A stretch of DNA of 64,000 bases from Chelativorans sp. YIM 93263 (GTDB taxonomy: Bacteria; Pseudomonadota; Alphaproteobacteria; Rhizobiales; Rhizobiaceae): NCBI RefSeq assembly GCF_028767125.1, contig NZ_JAKCWP010000003.1, forward strand, positions 372,001 through 436,000, read 5' to 3'. The first letter of the stretch is position 1. The number at the start of each line of letters is the position of its first letter. The notes under the pieces were generated by a model, which searched no databases, was not told the origin of the DNA, and saw only the letters and a program-made list of their open reading frames with translations. The position numbers and the translations under genes are program-made. Of this stretch, positions 42,941 through 52,591 are shown piece by piece.

Positions 42941-44585
42941 AGCCGATTATGTCATCATCGGGTCCGGCTCGGCCGGGTCTGCTCTTGCCTACCGGCTTTC
43001 GGAAGACGGCAAGCATTCGGTGATCGTCATCGAGTATGGCGGCAGCGATTTCGGACCGTTCATTCAGATGCCGGCCGCCCTCTCCTTTCCCATGAACATG
43101 CGGCGCTACGACTGGGGTTTCCAGAGCGAGCCGGAGCCGCATCTGGGCGGGCGCAGGCTCGCCACGCCGCGCGGCAAGGTTCTCGGCGGCTCTTCCTCGA
43201 TCAACGGCATGGTCTATGTGCGCGGCCATGCGCGCGACTTCGACCATTGGGCCGAAACGGGCGCGCACGGCTGGGCGTTCAAGGATGTTCTGCCCTACTA
43301 CAGGCGCATGGAGAACGCACCGGAAGGCGAAAACGGCTGGCGCGGCACCGAAGGTCCGCTGCACGTGCAGCGCGGCCCAGGCGTCAACCCGCTTTACCAG
43401 ACCTTTATCGAAGCGGGGCGCGAGGCGGGCTTCGAAACCACCGACGACTATAATGGCGCGAAGCAGGAAGGCTTCGGCCCCATGGAGCAGACGATCCACA
43501 AGGGTCGCCGCTGGTCCACGGCCAACGCCTATCTGAAGCCGGCACTCAAGCGAAAGAATGTGAGTCTTGTCAAAGGTTTCGCGCGGCGTGTGATCATTGA
43601 GAATCAACGTGCCGTCGGTGTTGAGATTGAAGCTAAGAATTCGATTCAAGTTGTTAAAGCACAATGTGAGATTGTTATTGCCGCATCAGCGATCAATTCA
43701 CCCAAGCTCCTCATGCTCTCTGGAATCGGGCCGGCGAACGAACTCCAGCAGCATGGCATAGAGATTGTCTCGGACAGGCCGGGCGTGGGGCAGAATTTGC
43801 AAGACCACTTGGAGTTGTACATTCAGCAGGCCAGCCTGCAGCCGATCACGCTCTATTCCAAGCTCAACCTCTTCTCCAAGACGATGATCGGGGCGGAATG
43901 GCTGTTCTTCAAAACCGGGCTCGGCACGTCCAACCATTTCGAGTCGGCGGCCTTCCTGCGCTCGGCCGCGGGCGTCGAATACCCGGATATCCAGTACCAC
44001 TTTCTTCCGGCTGCGATCCGCTATGACGGGAAGGCTGCCGCCAAAGCGCATGGCTTCCAGGCCCATGTCGGCCCGATGCGCTCCAAGTCTCGCGGCTCGG
44101 TCACCCTCGCTTCGCCCGATCCGTGGGAGGCGCCGAGCATCCTGTTCAACTACATGTCTCACGAGGACGACTGGCGCGACTTCCGTCATTGCATCCGGCT
44201 GACAAGGGAGATTTTTGCCCAGGACGCTTTCAAACCCTATCGTGGGCACGAGATTTCTCCTGGGGAAGATATGACTTCGGACGAGGCGCTCGACGACTTT
44301 ATCCGCGAGCATGTGGAAAGCGCCTATCACCCCTGCGGCACTTGCCGGATGGGCGATGCCGACGACCCGACGAGCGTCGTCGATCCTCAGCTGAAGGTGA
44401 TCGGCGTGGAGGGCCTGCGAGTGGCGGACTCGTCCATTTTCCCGCGGATCACCAACGGCAACATCAATGGCCCCTCCATCATGGTTGGAGAAAAAGCCGC
44501 CGATCACATTCTGGACAAATCGCTCCTGCCAGCTTCAAATCAGGAACCGTGGATCAATCCGCGCTGGCAGGAATCGGACCGCTGA
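42933..44585 (+). CDS. betA: Choline dehydrogenase BetA
   Basis: 550 residues, GMC flavoprotein of usual length: FAD motif [52 protein letters not shown], and the C-terminal active-site part [18 protein letters not shown] with His, then [20 protein letters not shown]. Oxidises choline to betaine aldehyde at the membrane. About 60-120 bp near 43621 are strikingly AT-rich compared with the rest of the gene, though the protein stays in frame and fits the family. Confidence 0.94.
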   Translation: MLEADYVIIGSGSAGSALAYRLSEDGKHSVIVIEYGGSDFGPFIQMPAALSFPMNMRRYDWGFQSEPEPHLGGRRLATPRGKVLGGSSSINGMVYVRGHARDFDHWAETGAHGWAFKDVLPYYRRMENAPEGENGWRGTEGPLHVQRGPGVNPLYQTFIEAGREAGFETTDDYNGAKQEGFGPMEQTIHKGRRWSTANAYLKPALKRKNVSLVKGFARRVIIENQRAVGVEIEAKNSIQVVKAQCEIVIAASAINSPKLLMLSGIGPANELQQHGIEIVSDRPGVGQNLQDHLELYIQQASLQPITLYSKLNLFSKTMIGAEWLFFKTGLGTSNHFESAAFLRSAAGVEYPDIQYHFLPAAIRYDGKAAAKAHGFQAHVGPMRSKSRGSVTLASPDPWEAPSILFNYMSHEDDWRDFRHCIRLTREIFAQDAFKPYRGHEISPGEDMTSDEALDDFIREHVESAYHPCGTCRMGDADDPTSVVDPQLKVIGVEGLRVADSSIFPRITNGNINGPSIMVGEKAADHILDKSLLPASNQEPWINPRWQESDR

Positions 44586-44599
44586 CATTGGAGAGCCCC

Positions 44600-46063
44600 A
44601 TGCACGCGCAACCGAAAGCATCGCACTACATCAACGGGGATTTCGTGGAGGATACGCACGGCGATCCGCTCGATGTCTTCTATCCGGCGACGGCGGAGAA
44701 AATCGCTCAAGTGCATATCGCCACGCCCAATATTGTCGAGCTTGCCGTCGAGGCGGCACGTTCCGCTCAGGACGCCTGGGCGCGCCTCAGGCCGATCGAG
44801 CGCGGGCGCGTTCTAAGGCGTGCCGCCGACATACTGCGTGAGCGCAATGACGAGCTGGCGCGGCTGGAAACGCTCGACACCGGCAAGGCCATTCAGGAGA
44901 CGCTGGTTGCCGATCCCGCCTCGGCGGCGGAAGCGCTGGAGTATTTCGGCTGCGCCGTCGCCGCCCACAACGGCGATCATATCGAGCTCGGAGGCCCCTT
45001 CGGCTATACGCGGCGCGAGCCGCTCGGAGTCTGTGTCGGCATCGGCGCATGGAATTATCCCATCCAGATCGCCGCGTGGAAGGCAGCACCCGCACTCGCG
45101 GCGGGCAACGCGATGGTTTTCAAGCCATCGGAGAACACGCCGCTTTCAGCGCTGGCGCTTGCCGAGATCCTAACCGAGGCGGGCCTGCCGGACGGGCTTT
45201 TCAACGTCGTTCAGGGCGCGGGAGAAACGGGTGCCGCGCTCACCAGCCATCCCGGCGTGGCAAAGGTCTCCGTCACCGGTTCCGTCGCCACGGGCAAGAA
45301 GGTGATGGCGCTTGCCGGCGAGCACATGAAGCACGGCACGATGGAGCTTGGCGGGAAATCGCCCATTGTCGTGTTCGACGATGCCGATGTCGAAAATGCC
45401 AGCGGCGGCGCGATGCTCGGCAATTTCTATTCCACCGGACAGATCTGCTCCAACGGCACGCGGGTCTTTCTGCAGAAGGGCATTTATGACCGCTTCCTCG
45501 AGCGGCTGACCGAGCGCACGCGCGCCATCCGGCTGGGCGATCCGCTCGACCCGGACACTCATCTGGGCCCCCTCATCTCCGCCGCGCAGCGCGAGCGCGT
45601 CATGTCCTATATCGATATCGGAAAGCAGGAAGGCGCACATCTCCACTATGGCGGCGGCACGCCCAGCTTGCAGGGCTTCGAGGACGGCTTTTACATCGAG
45701 CCGACAATCTTCACGGAAGTGGGCGACCACATGCGCATCGCCCAGGAGGAGATCTTCGGGCCGGTCATGTGCGTCTTTTCGTTCGACACGGAAGAAGAAG
45801 CCATCGAACGGGCCAACGACACCGCCTTCGGCCTCTCTGCAGGCGTCTTCACGCGCGACATGGCACGCGCGCACCGCGTCGTCGCCGAGCTTCAGGCCGG
45901 CACGTGCTGGATCAATGCCTACAATTTGACGCCGATCGAACTCCCCTTCGGCGGCGTGAAAGATTCAGGGATGGGCCGCGAAAACGCCCTTGCGGCGCTT
46001 GATCACTATACCCAGATCAAGTCGGTCTATGTCGAGACCGGCGACGTCGACAGCCCTTACTGA
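44600..46063 (+). CDS. betB: Betaine-aldehyde dehydrogenase BetB
   Basis: 487 residues from ATG 44600, 14 bp after betA (the frame is open upstream through betA but the homologous start is [14 protein letters not shown]). ALDH features: [68 protein letters not shown] (catalytic Glu), [13 protein letters not shown] (catalytic Cys) and [13 protein letters not shown]. Converts betaine aldehyde to glycine betaine with NAD. Completes the betIAB operon for osmoprotectant synthesis or choline breakdown. Confidence 0.94.
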   Translation: MHAQPKASHYINGDFVEDTHGDPLDVFYPATAEKIAQVHIATPNIVELAVEAARSAQDAWARLRPIERGRVLRRAADILRERNDELARLETLDTGKAIQETLVADPASAAEALEYFGCAVAAHNGDHIELGGPFGYTRREPLGVCVGIGAWNYPIQIAAWKAAPALAAGNAMVFKPSENTPLSALALAEILTEAGLPDGLFNVVQGAGETGAALTSHPGVAKVSVTGSVATGKKVMALAGEHMKHGTMELGGKSPIVVFDDADVENASGGAMLGNFYSTGQICSNGTRVFLQKGIYDRFLERLTERTRAIRLGDPLDPDTHLGPLISAAQRERVMSYIDIGKQEGAHLHYGGGTPSLQGFEDGFYIEPTIFTEVGDHMRIAQEEIFGPVMCVFSFDTEEEAIERANDTAFGLSAGVFTRDMARAHRVVAELQAGTCWINAYNLTPIELPFGGVKDSGMGRENALAALDHYTQIKSVYVETGDVDSPY

Positions 46064-46136
46064 TCCGTGTTAGGCAAACAGGGTTTTTCGGCTTGCGAAG
46101 GGGCGGCACGGCAGCTATAAGCCCGCCGTCGGGTTA

Positions 46137-46213
46137 CGGAGTGTAGCGCAGCCTGGTAGCGCACCTCGTTCGGGACGAGGGGGTCGCAGGTTCGAATCCT
46201 GCCACTCCGACCA
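46137..46213 (+). tRNA. tRNA-Pro (anticodon CGG)
   Basis: 77 nt with encoded CCA. Acceptor CGGAGTG pairs with CACTCCG, discriminator A; anticodon stem CCTCG/CGAGG with loop TTCGGGA gives anticodon CGG; T-arm GCAGGTTCGAATCCTGC. Reads CCG proline codons. Confidence 0.97.
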
Positions 46214-46548
46214 GACAAATCAGTGACACACTATACTCATCTCGATTCACGGCAACGGCAATGAAAACACATTGCCCTCTCCCTGCTCTGCCGCTGGTGA
46301 ATGCATCGCCATCCTCAGCCTGATGCTCGGGTAACGGTGTATCCCCTTCAAGCGTACGAGGTCAGCGGCCAGCCAACATTCGTGCCGGCCTGCATGAGCC
46401 AAGTGGCCGCGGTGTACCGAAGTAGTGGACGGCGCAATCGCGCTCATCACCACCGCATCGTGCAGCGCGCGCTGACCATGGGGACATGGCAGTGCCTATC
46501 CATTTAGACTTCAGTGTCTACGGCCAGACACTGCAAAGCGTGCAATGT
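46214..46548. other. 335 bp downstream of tRNA-Pro, no clear gene
   Basis: Short frames only (about 68 residues on each strand), none with a recognisable domain or ribosome site. The region separates the tRNA gene from the catabolic island. I found no repeat of the tRNA 3' end in the window, so there is no evidence of an attachment site, though worn-out remnants of a mobile element cannot be excluded. Confidence 0.4.
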
Positions 46549-48024
46549 TCAACAGGCCCAGTAGAGGCTTTTCGCCTGCTGGTAAGCACGAAGTCCTTGC
46601 AGTCCTTTTTCCCGTCCAAGCCCGGAAAGTTTGAAGCCGCCGAATGGTGCCGCGATCGAGAGCTGCTTATAAGTATTGATCCAGACGGTTCCCGCCTCGA
46701 GCGCCCGCGCCGCGCGCCAGGCTTTCCGGTAGTCGTTCGTCCAAATTCCGGCGGCAAGGCCGTAGACGCTGTTATTTGCATCCGCGATCAGGTCGTCCTC
46801 GCCGTCGAAGGTCATGAAGCACAGGACAGGGCCGAATATTTCCTCCTGCGCGACCTCGGCGCTGTTGTCCATCCCGCCGATGATCGTCGGCTGATAATAA
46901 GCGCCATCGGCGAAGACCTCGCCTTCGGGGCGGCATCCGCCCAAGAGGATCTCGCCACCGGCCTCCACGCCGCGCCGCACGAAATCCTCGACACGATCCC
47001 GGTGCGCGAAGGAGGCTAGCGGCCCCAGCACGCTTTCGGGGTCGCTCGGCGGACCGAGCCGCATGCCCTCCGCCTCTGCGACCAGCAGGCCCTGGAACTC
47101 ATCCGCCACGGATTTTTCCACGAACAGACGCGAACCGGCAACGCACGACTGGCCGGTTCCGCCAAAAATACCCTTCGCCACCGATTTGGCTGCGGCTTTC
47201 AGATCGGCATCGGCAAAGACGATGTGGGGCGACTTACCGCCCAGTTCGAGGATCATCGGGACCAGCCGGTCGGCCGCGCCCCTGGCGATGCTCTGGCCCG
47301 TCGACGTGCCGCCGGTAAAGCTGATGAGGCCAATGCGGGAATCTTCCACAAGCGCGACCGCAGTCTCGACGCCGCCAGCGACCACCGAGAGGAGGCCTTC
47401 GGGAAGTCCTGCGGCAACGACGCACTGTCCCAGCGCCAGCGTGACAAAGGAGGTTGTCTCGGCCGCCTTGAGCACCACCGAATTGCCCGCCGCCAATGCC
47501 GGCGCGAGCTTTTGCGCGCCCATGGTCAAAGGCGAATTCCAAGGTGTCAGCGCGGCGACCACCCCGACCGGCTCATGAACGGTCATCGTGAAATAATCGC
47601 CGCGCGCGGGCGGCATCGCGTCCTCGATGCATTCGCACACGGCCGCGTAATAGCGAAAGATGCCCGCCGCCGCCATCGCCTGCGCCCGGCTTTCGGTGCG
47701 GGTTTTGCCGTTCTCGTTCATCTGCAGCTCGGCCAGATGGTCGGCCTGTCTCTCGATCTCATCGGCAGCCCGCGCGAGAACACGCGCGCGCATATGGGGC
47801 GGCTGCAGACCCCAGGCTGTGCTGCGTCCGGCTTCCTGCGCAAGCGCGATGGCGTTGCTGACCTGTGCGGGCGTGGAAGTGCCAATACGTCCGATCCGCT
47901 TGCCGTTTGCCGGATTGATGACGTCCATGACCGGCCCGTCGCCAGCGACGGGACGGCCGCCGATCAGCAGATCCTCGATCCGGTCCGGCAGTGGCATAGT
48001 AGCCGGCTCAGCGAACAGCGACAT
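46549..48024 (-). CDS. NAD(P)-dependent aldehyde dehydrogenase of the catabolic island
   Basis: 491 residues from ATG 48024, with AAGGAA ahead. ALDH superfamily: VVAALTPWNSPLTMGAQKLA, LKAAETTSFVTLALGQ, SFTGGTSTGQSIARGA, LELGGKSPHIVFADADLK (Glu), GTGQSCVAGSRLFVE (Cys), EEIFGPVLCFMTFD. It is closest in pattern to ALDHs acting on semialdehydes or hydroxyaldehydes, not BetB. Last gene of the minus-strand operon that begins at 53847, 16 bp after livF, so it probably oxidises an aldehyde made from the imported compound. Confidence 0.88.
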   Translation of the reverse strand: MSLFAEPATMPLPDRIEDLLIGGRPVAGDGPVMDVINPANGKRIGRIGTSTPAQVSNAIALAQEAGRSTAWGLQPPHMRARVLARAADEIERQADHLAELQMNENGKTRTESRAQAMAAAGIFRYYAAVCECIEDAMPPARGDYFTMTVHEPVGVVAALTPWNSPLTMGAQKLAPALAAGNSVVLKAAETTSFVTLALGQCVVAAGLPEGLLSVVAGGVETAVALVEDSRIGLISFTGGTSTGQSIARGAADRLVPMILELGGKSPHIVFADADLKAAAKSVAKGIFGGTGQSCVAGSRLFVEKSVADEFQGLLVAEAEGMRLGPPSDPESVLGPLASFAHRDRVEDFVRRGVEAGGEILLGGCRPEGEVFADGAYYQPTIIGGMDNSAEVAQEEIFGPVLCFMTFDGEDDLIADANNSVYGLAAGIWTNDYRKAWRAARALEAGTVWINTYKQLSIAAPFGGFKLSGLGREKGLQGLRAYQQAKSLYWAC

Positions 48025-48040
48025 TAGCGAATTCCTTTCT

Positions 48041-48754
48041 TCAATGGCCGAGATAGGCAGCACGGATTTCCGGGCTTGCCAGCAATTCGTGACCCGTACC
48101 GGTGAGTTTGACGCTACCGGTCTCGAGCACGATGCCCGTTGCGGCCAACGACAGCGCCATCTGCGCATTCTGTTCGACGAGCAATACCGTCATGCCCAGC
48201 CCACGGCTGATCTGCTCGATGATGCGGCCGAGTTCGGCAACGATAATGGGTGCAATACCGAGCGACGGTTCGTCGAGCAGGAGAACGCGCGGTTGCGCCA
48301 TCAGCGCGCGGCCGATAGCGCACATTTGCTGCTCCCCGCCCGAAAGCGAGCCGGCCGCCTGCCTTTTTCGTTCCTGCAGGCGGGGGAAGTACCCGTAGAC
48401 ACGCTCCAGCATTTCTCGTCGGGCGCGGCGATCGGATACCGTGTAGGCACCCATCATCAGGTTCTCCTCCACCGTCAGCCTGCCGAACAACCGCCGCCCC
48501 TCCGGCGATAGCGCGACGCCAAGCCTGAGGGCGGCGCCAGGTTTCGGCGCAACCGCTTCGCCGCCAACGGTGATGGTGCCTTCGACCGGCTCCACCAGCC
48601 CGCATATTGCCTTAAGAACGGTGCTCTTGCCCGCCCCATTAGAGCCGACCAGTGCCGCAATCTGGCCCTCCGGGACGTCGAAGCTGACACCATGAAGCGC
48701 GCGGACGGGCCCGTAATTGACCGTCAGTTCGCGGATAGACAGATCACTCGGCAT
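48041..48754 (-). CDS. livF: Branched-chain amino-acid-type ABC transporter ATPase LivF
   Basis: 237 residues from ATG 48754. Walker A GSNGAGKST, signature SLSGGEQQMCAIGRALMA, Walker B VLLLDEPSLGIAPI, H-loop LLVEQNAQMALSLA and the LivF-typical PEGRRLFGRLTVEENLMMGA. Pairs with LivG to power the importer. Overlaps livG by 11 bp. The substrate is set by the binding protein, not by this subunit. Confidence 0.92.
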   Translation of the reverse strand: MPSDLSIRELTVNYGPVRALHGVSFDVPEGQIAALVGSNGAGKSTVLKAICGLVEPVEGTITVGGEAVAPKPGAALRLGVALSPEGRRLFGRLTVEENLMMGAYTVSDRRARREMLERVYGYFPRLQERKRQAAGSLSGGEQQMCAIGRALMAQPRVLLLDEPSLGIAPIIVAELGRIIEQISRGLGMTVLLVEQNAQMALSLAATGIVLETGSVKLTGTGHELLASPEIRAAYLGH

Positions 48755-49517
48755 GTTCGACTCCAAGGTAGGCCTCGATGACCTTGGGGTCGTTCTGCAC
48801 ATCGGCAGGCCGGCCATCTGCGATTTTTTCACCGTGGTCCAGCACCACGATGTGATCGCACAACCGCATGATGAGGCGCATGTGGTGCTCGACGATCAGG
48901 ATGCTTAAGCCAAAGCGGTGCTTGAGATCGGAAAGGATGGAAGCGAAGCGATCGATCTCGTCCGGATTGAGCCCGGCGGCGGGCTCGTCCAGGAGCAGAA
49001 GCGAGGGACGGGTTGCAAGGCCGATGGCCACCCCCAGACGTTTCTGATGACCATAGGCTAGCGTCCCCGCGATACGCTCGGCATGAGCGGTCAGCGCCAG
49101 CACCTCCATCACCTCCTCGGCCGTGGCATGGGCGGCGGCTTCGGCCTCGCGCGCCCGCTCGCCCCCAAACAGTGAGGGAATTAGCCCCAGCGGGTAACGC
49201 AGCAATGCGCCACGCAATATGTTTTCCCGGACCGTCGCCTTGGGAAAGGTCGTGGCAGCCTGAAAGGTGCGGGCAAGGCCGCGCCCCACGATGCGGTGCG
49301 GCGGCAAGCCGGTGATCTTACTGCCGTTGAAAACAACCTTGCCCGCAGTGGCCGGCAGGGTGCCCGTAATGAGATTGAAGCAGGTGGTTTTGCCGGCGCC
49401 ATTGGGACCGATAACCCCCGTTGTTTGGCCCTTTTCCGCCGTGAAGCTTACATCGGAAAGCGCTGCCAAGCCGCCAAATCTCTTGCTGAGCCCTTCGACC
49501 GTTAGAATACTGCTCAT
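48744..49517 (-). CDS. livG: Branched-chain amino-acid-type ABC transporter ATPase LivG
   Basis: 257 residues from ATG 49517 (GGAGAG ahead; the frame is open upstream within livM). Walker A GPNGAGKTT, LivG motif ARTFQAATTFPKATVRENIL, LAYGHQKRLGVAIGLAT as signature region, Walker B LLLLDEPAAGLNPDE and LIVEHHMRLIMRLCD. The ABC signature reads YGHQKRLGVA rather than LSGGQ-like, common in LivG where it is YGxQRRLEIA. Overlaps livM by 4 bp. Confidence 0.92.
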   Translation of the reverse strand: MSSILTVEGLSKRFGGLAALSDVSFTAEKGQTTGVIGPNGAGKTTCFNLITGTLPATAGKVVFNGSKITGLPPHRIVGRGLARTFQAATTFPKATVRENILRGALLRYPLGLIPSLFGGERAREAEAAAHATAEEVMEVLALTAHAERIAGTLAYGHQKRLGVAIGLATRPSLLLLDEPAAGLNPDEIDRFASILSDLKHRFGLSILIVEHHMRLIMRLCDHIVVLDHGEKIADGRPADVQNDPKVIEAYLGVEHAE

Positions 49518-50485
49518 CGCTGATCTCTCCGCAAACGGGCGATTTGCTCCGGCAGCCCGGCTAGGCCCTGCGGCAGAAACCGCAGCACTGCAATCAGGAT
49601 GACACCATAGATAATATGCTGGTACTCCACCGCTCCGCGCAGGAATTCGGGCAACGGCGTCAGGAAAACAGCGCCCACCAGCGGTCCCCAAAGCGCAAGA
49701 CGTCCACCCGTAACCAGCATGATCACGTAGGAGACGGAGAGTTGGAAGGCGAAGGTCTCCGGAGAGACGAAGCCGACATAGTGTGCCATGATCGAGCCGG
49801 TGGCACCGGCAATGGCACAACCGATGACGAACGCGAGGCTCTGCGTGCGGGCCGTCGGGATTCCGGAGGATTCGGCCAGCGCCGGGTTTTCCTCGACAGC
49901 GGCGAACCGGCGGCCAAGCTGGCCATTGCGGATCAGCCATAGAAGCGCCATCACCACGGCGAGGCAGATCAATGTGAAGATATAAACCTGCCATTGGGCG
50001 GCGAGCGTTATCCCGAACAGTTGGATCTTGGGAACGCCGGCGATCCCGCTCGAACCGCCGGAGATGCCAGGGAACTCAAGCATCACAAGACGGAACAGCT
50101 CGTTCAACGCGAAGGTGATCAACACGAAATACACCCCGCGCAGGCGCAAAAGTGGCGCACCTATGATATAGGCGACGGCCCCGGCGACCACGGCAGCTGC
50201 AGGCAGCCCGACCAGAAAAGGCAGATCCAGGCGCGTGACCAGGAGAACCGACGTATAGGCTCCAATGCCGACAAAGGCGGCATGCGCCAGCGACAGCTGG
50301 CCCACCCAGGCGATGACCGCCAGACCACCCGTCGCCATGCCGGCCAAGCAAACCATGATGCCGATATGGAAATGGAAGACGCTGCCGGTGAACCACGGCA
50401 CCGCGGCTAGAGTTGCCAGCAGCGCCACGAACAACCAGCCGCCGAATGCGCTTGCCATTGGGGGCGCAGAAACCGAAGTGCTCAT
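49514..50485 (-). CDS. livM: Branched-chain amino-acid-type ABC transporter permease LivM
   Basis: 323 residues, about nine membrane helices. LivM motifs: VIAWVGQLSLAHAAFVGIGA, LRLRGVYFVLITFALNELFR, RRFAAVEENPALAESSGIPT, AFVIGCAIAGATGSIMAHYV and GGRLALWGPLVGAVFL. Forms the membrane channel with LivH. Overlaps livH and livG by 4 bp each. Confidence 0.9.
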   Translation of the reverse strand: MSTSVSAPPMASAFGGWLFVALLATLAAVPWFTGSVFHFHIGIMVCLAGMATGGLAVIAWVGQLSLAHAAFVGIGAYTSVLLVTRLDLPFLVGLPAAAVVAGAVAYIIGAPLLRLRGVYFVLITFALNELFRLVMLEFPGISGGSSGIAGVPKIQLFGITLAAQWQVYIFTLICLAVVMALLWLIRNGQLGRRFAAVEENPALAESSGIPTARTQSLAFVIGCAIAGATGSIMAHYVGFVSPETFAFQLSVSYVIMLVTGGRLALWGPLVGAVFLTPLPEFLRGAVEYQHIIYGVILIAVLRFLPQGLAGLPEQIARLRRDQR

Positions 50486-51345
50486 GCCTCCCCCCTTCCA
50501 AGCAGGCCGGCTGGCCGGATCAACAGGACCACGACCACCAGCGCGAATGTCACGATGTCGGCTGCCGAAGCACTGACGAAGGAGCTCGTCAGGCTTTCAA
50601 TCAAGCCAAGCAGGATTGCAGCCAGCGCAGCACCGGGGATAGAGCCGAGGCCCCCGAGGATCACGACGATGAAAGCCTTCAGAAGCGGCGTCGCACCGAT
50701 GAAGGGCGAGACGCCGAAAAGCGGCGCCATCAACCCACCGGCAACGGCGGCAAGCGCCACACCAAGTCCAAGCCCCAGCGGATACATGATCTCAAGCCGC
50801 ACGCCGTAGATCGCTGCAACTTCCTGATCCTGCACCAGGGCCCGCAATGCGCGCCCCATGCGGGTGTGCATCAGGAAGACGTAGAACGCCAGCAGGATCA
50901 CCACGCCCACGCCAAGCGTGAGGGCGCGCGATTGTGGAACGATGAGGTCTCCGAGGCGGTATACCCCCGACACAAGGGCGGGGAAGGATTGAGGATCGGG
51001 CCCGAAGATTATGAGCGCGGCGTGCTGCAGGATCATGGCCAAGCCGAGCGAGGCGATCATGCCCGACAGCTCATCCGCGCGAAAAGGCCTGAATACGATC
51101 CGCTCCACCAGCGCCCCGAGCAGGATCGCCAGCGCAGCGGTCAAGGCTAGCGCGAGTGGGAAGGGAAGCCCAAGCCAGTTCACCCCGATCAGTGCGAGGA
51201 AAGCCCCGATCATGTAGAATTCGCCATGTGCGAAATTGACGATTCGCATGACGCCGAATGCAAGGGTGAAGCCTATCGCCATCATCAGATAGAGCGTTCC
51301 GAGAATCACCCCATTAATGATCGATTGTGCGATCAGAAAACTCAC
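50482..51345 (-). CDS. livH: Branched-chain amino-acid-type ABC transporter permease LivH
   Basis: 287 residues from GTG 51345 with AAAGGT ahead (an upstream open extension to 51393 is poorly conserved in type). LivH motifs: INGVILGTLYLMMAIGFTLA, FGVMRIVNFAHGEFYMIGAF, TRMGRALRALVQDQEVAAIY, GVALAAVAGGLMAPLFGV and VVILGGLGSIPGAALAAILL. Partner of LivM. It follows the binding-protein gene by about 60 bp. Confidence 0.9.
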   Translation of the reverse strand: MSFLIAQSIINGVILGTLYLMMAIGFTLAFGVMRIVNFAHGEFYMIGAFLALIGVNWLGLPFPLALALTAALAILLGALVERIVFRPFRADELSGMIASLGLAMILQHAALIIFGPDPQSFPALVSGVYRLGDLIVPQSRALTLGVGVVILLAFYVFLMHTRMGRALRALVQDQEVAAIYGVRLEIMYPLGLGLGVALAAVAGGLMAPLFGVSPFIGATPLLKAFIVVILGGLGSIPGAALAAILLGLIESLTSSFVSASAADIVTFALVVVVLLIRPAGLLGRGEA

Positions 51346-51405
51346 GAACCGGACCTTTCGTTGAAGAAGATCGCGCGCGAGCGGAGCTCGCACGCGGTGT
51401 TTGCG

Positions 51406-52578
51406 CTATTCGCAGCCCGTCGTGGTGCATCTGGCGACGATGACCTCGGCGCCGTCTTCCACCCGGGCGATGTAGAACGGGGAGTCGAGCTGATGCGCAA
51501 TGCCGTAGGGCTCCTCGCCGGTCCAGTTCATGGTGCCCAACACGCCTTCGTAATCGGTTAGTCCTTCGAGCGCCGTCTTCACAGCCTCGGTGTCCTCGAC
51601 AGTGCCGGCCTCCTGCATGGCAGCGAACAGCATCTTGGTGCCGTCGTAGAAGAAGGGCGAGAAGCCGTTCATCGTCTCGCCATACGTTTCGACATAGCGC
51701 GCTTCGTAAGCGGCGGCTTTCTCGACGCCCGGATCGAACGCCGAATGCACGAACATGCCTTCGGTAGCCGCGTTACCGGCGACATTGACGATCTCTTGTG
51801 TCGCAGGACCGCCCGTGCGCACGATGACGCCCTCAAAGCCTATGTCGCGGGCCTGCTGAACGATCTGCCCCGCCGTAACCGGAGAATTGCCGTCCAATTC
51901 GATCGCATCGACGCCCTGCGCCACGATGCGTGTGAGCAGTGGGATGAAATCGACGCGGTCGCGCTCGAAGAATTCCACGGCCGCCAATTCCGCGCCGGCC
52001 GCCGAATAGGCCGCGGCAACATCCTCGGCGATCGCTTCGCCCGTCTCGTCTTTCGGAAAAAGGGCGCCCACCGTCTTGATGCCCTGGTTGGCCACGATCC
52101 AGTCGATCTGTGGTTGCGCCACCTCGGCGGTCGTCGGATTCGGCCGGAACGTGTACGGCTTCTCCGGCGAAAGCGCCTGCGCGGTGAAGCCGAGCGTCAT
52201 CGTGATAACACCGTTTTCCTCGGTGATTGGCTGAATGGCCAGAATTGGTGCGGAGCCGACCGTACCGATGATATACTTGACCTTCTCCTCGAAAACGAGG
52301 CGATTGGCGGCTGTGACCGCTTCATTTGCCTTGTAGGAATCGTCGTACGGGATGACCTCGACCTTATAATTCGTGCCGCCGACTTCCAGCCCGCCATTCT
52401 CGTTTACGTCTTCGGCCGCGAGTTCGGCCGCGCGCAGCATCCCTTGCCCCCAGCTTGCTCCGGCACCGGAAAGGGTGACCAGCGCGCCGATTTTCAACGT
52501 CTCTTCCTGCGCTATCGCGTTGCCGGCCATCAGGGCCACGGCAGAAGTTATTGCCAGAATTCTGCTCATTCTCATCAT
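51406..52578 (-). CDS. Periplasmic binding protein of the branched-chain-type ABC importer
   Basis: 390 residues from ATG 52578, preceded by GGGAGGAAAT. Signal peptide ILAITSAVALMAGNAIAQ, then the type I binding-protein fold: IGALVTLSGAGASWGQGMLR, AAELAAEDVNENGGLEVGG, YDDSYKANEAVTAANRLVFE, VEFFERDRVDFIPLLTRIVA, PFFYDGTKMLFAAMQEAGT. Family members bind branched-chain amino acids, amides, aromatic acids or others. Coupling to a hydrolase and CoA-degrading genes argues for an organic acid or ester breakdown product rather than leucine. A CTTTGCE-type tail with one cysteine ends it. Confidence 0.88.
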   Translation of the reverse strand: MMRMSRILAITSAVALMAGNAIAQEETLKIGALVTLSGAGASWGQGMLRAAELAAEDVNENGGLEVGGTNYKVEVIPYDDSYKANEAVTAANRLVFEEKVKYIIGTVGSAPILAIQPITEENGVITMTLGFTAQALSPEKPYTFRPNPTTAEVAQPQIDWIVANQGIKTVGALFPKDETGEAIAEDVAAAYSAAGAELAAVEFFERDRVDFIPLLTRIVAQGVDAIELDGNSPVTAGQIVQQARDIGFEGVIVRTGGPATQEIVNVAGNAATEGMFVHSAFDPGVEKAAAYEARYVETYGETMNGFSPFFYDGTKMLFAAMQEAGTVEDTEAVKTALEGLTDYEGVLGTMNWTGEEPYGIAHQLDSPFYIARVEDGAEVIVARCTTTGCE

Positions 52579-52591
52579 ATTTCCTCCCGTT

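Noticed and set aside
44123-44599. N-terminal extension of the betB reading frame inside betA
   Set aside because: It is the third-position shadow of betA; betB homologues start at the ATG at 44600.
46137-46548. Integration site (att) at tRNA-Pro for the catabolic island
   Set aside because: No integrase gene and no repeat of the tRNA 3' end found in the window; the island also continues beyond the right edge.
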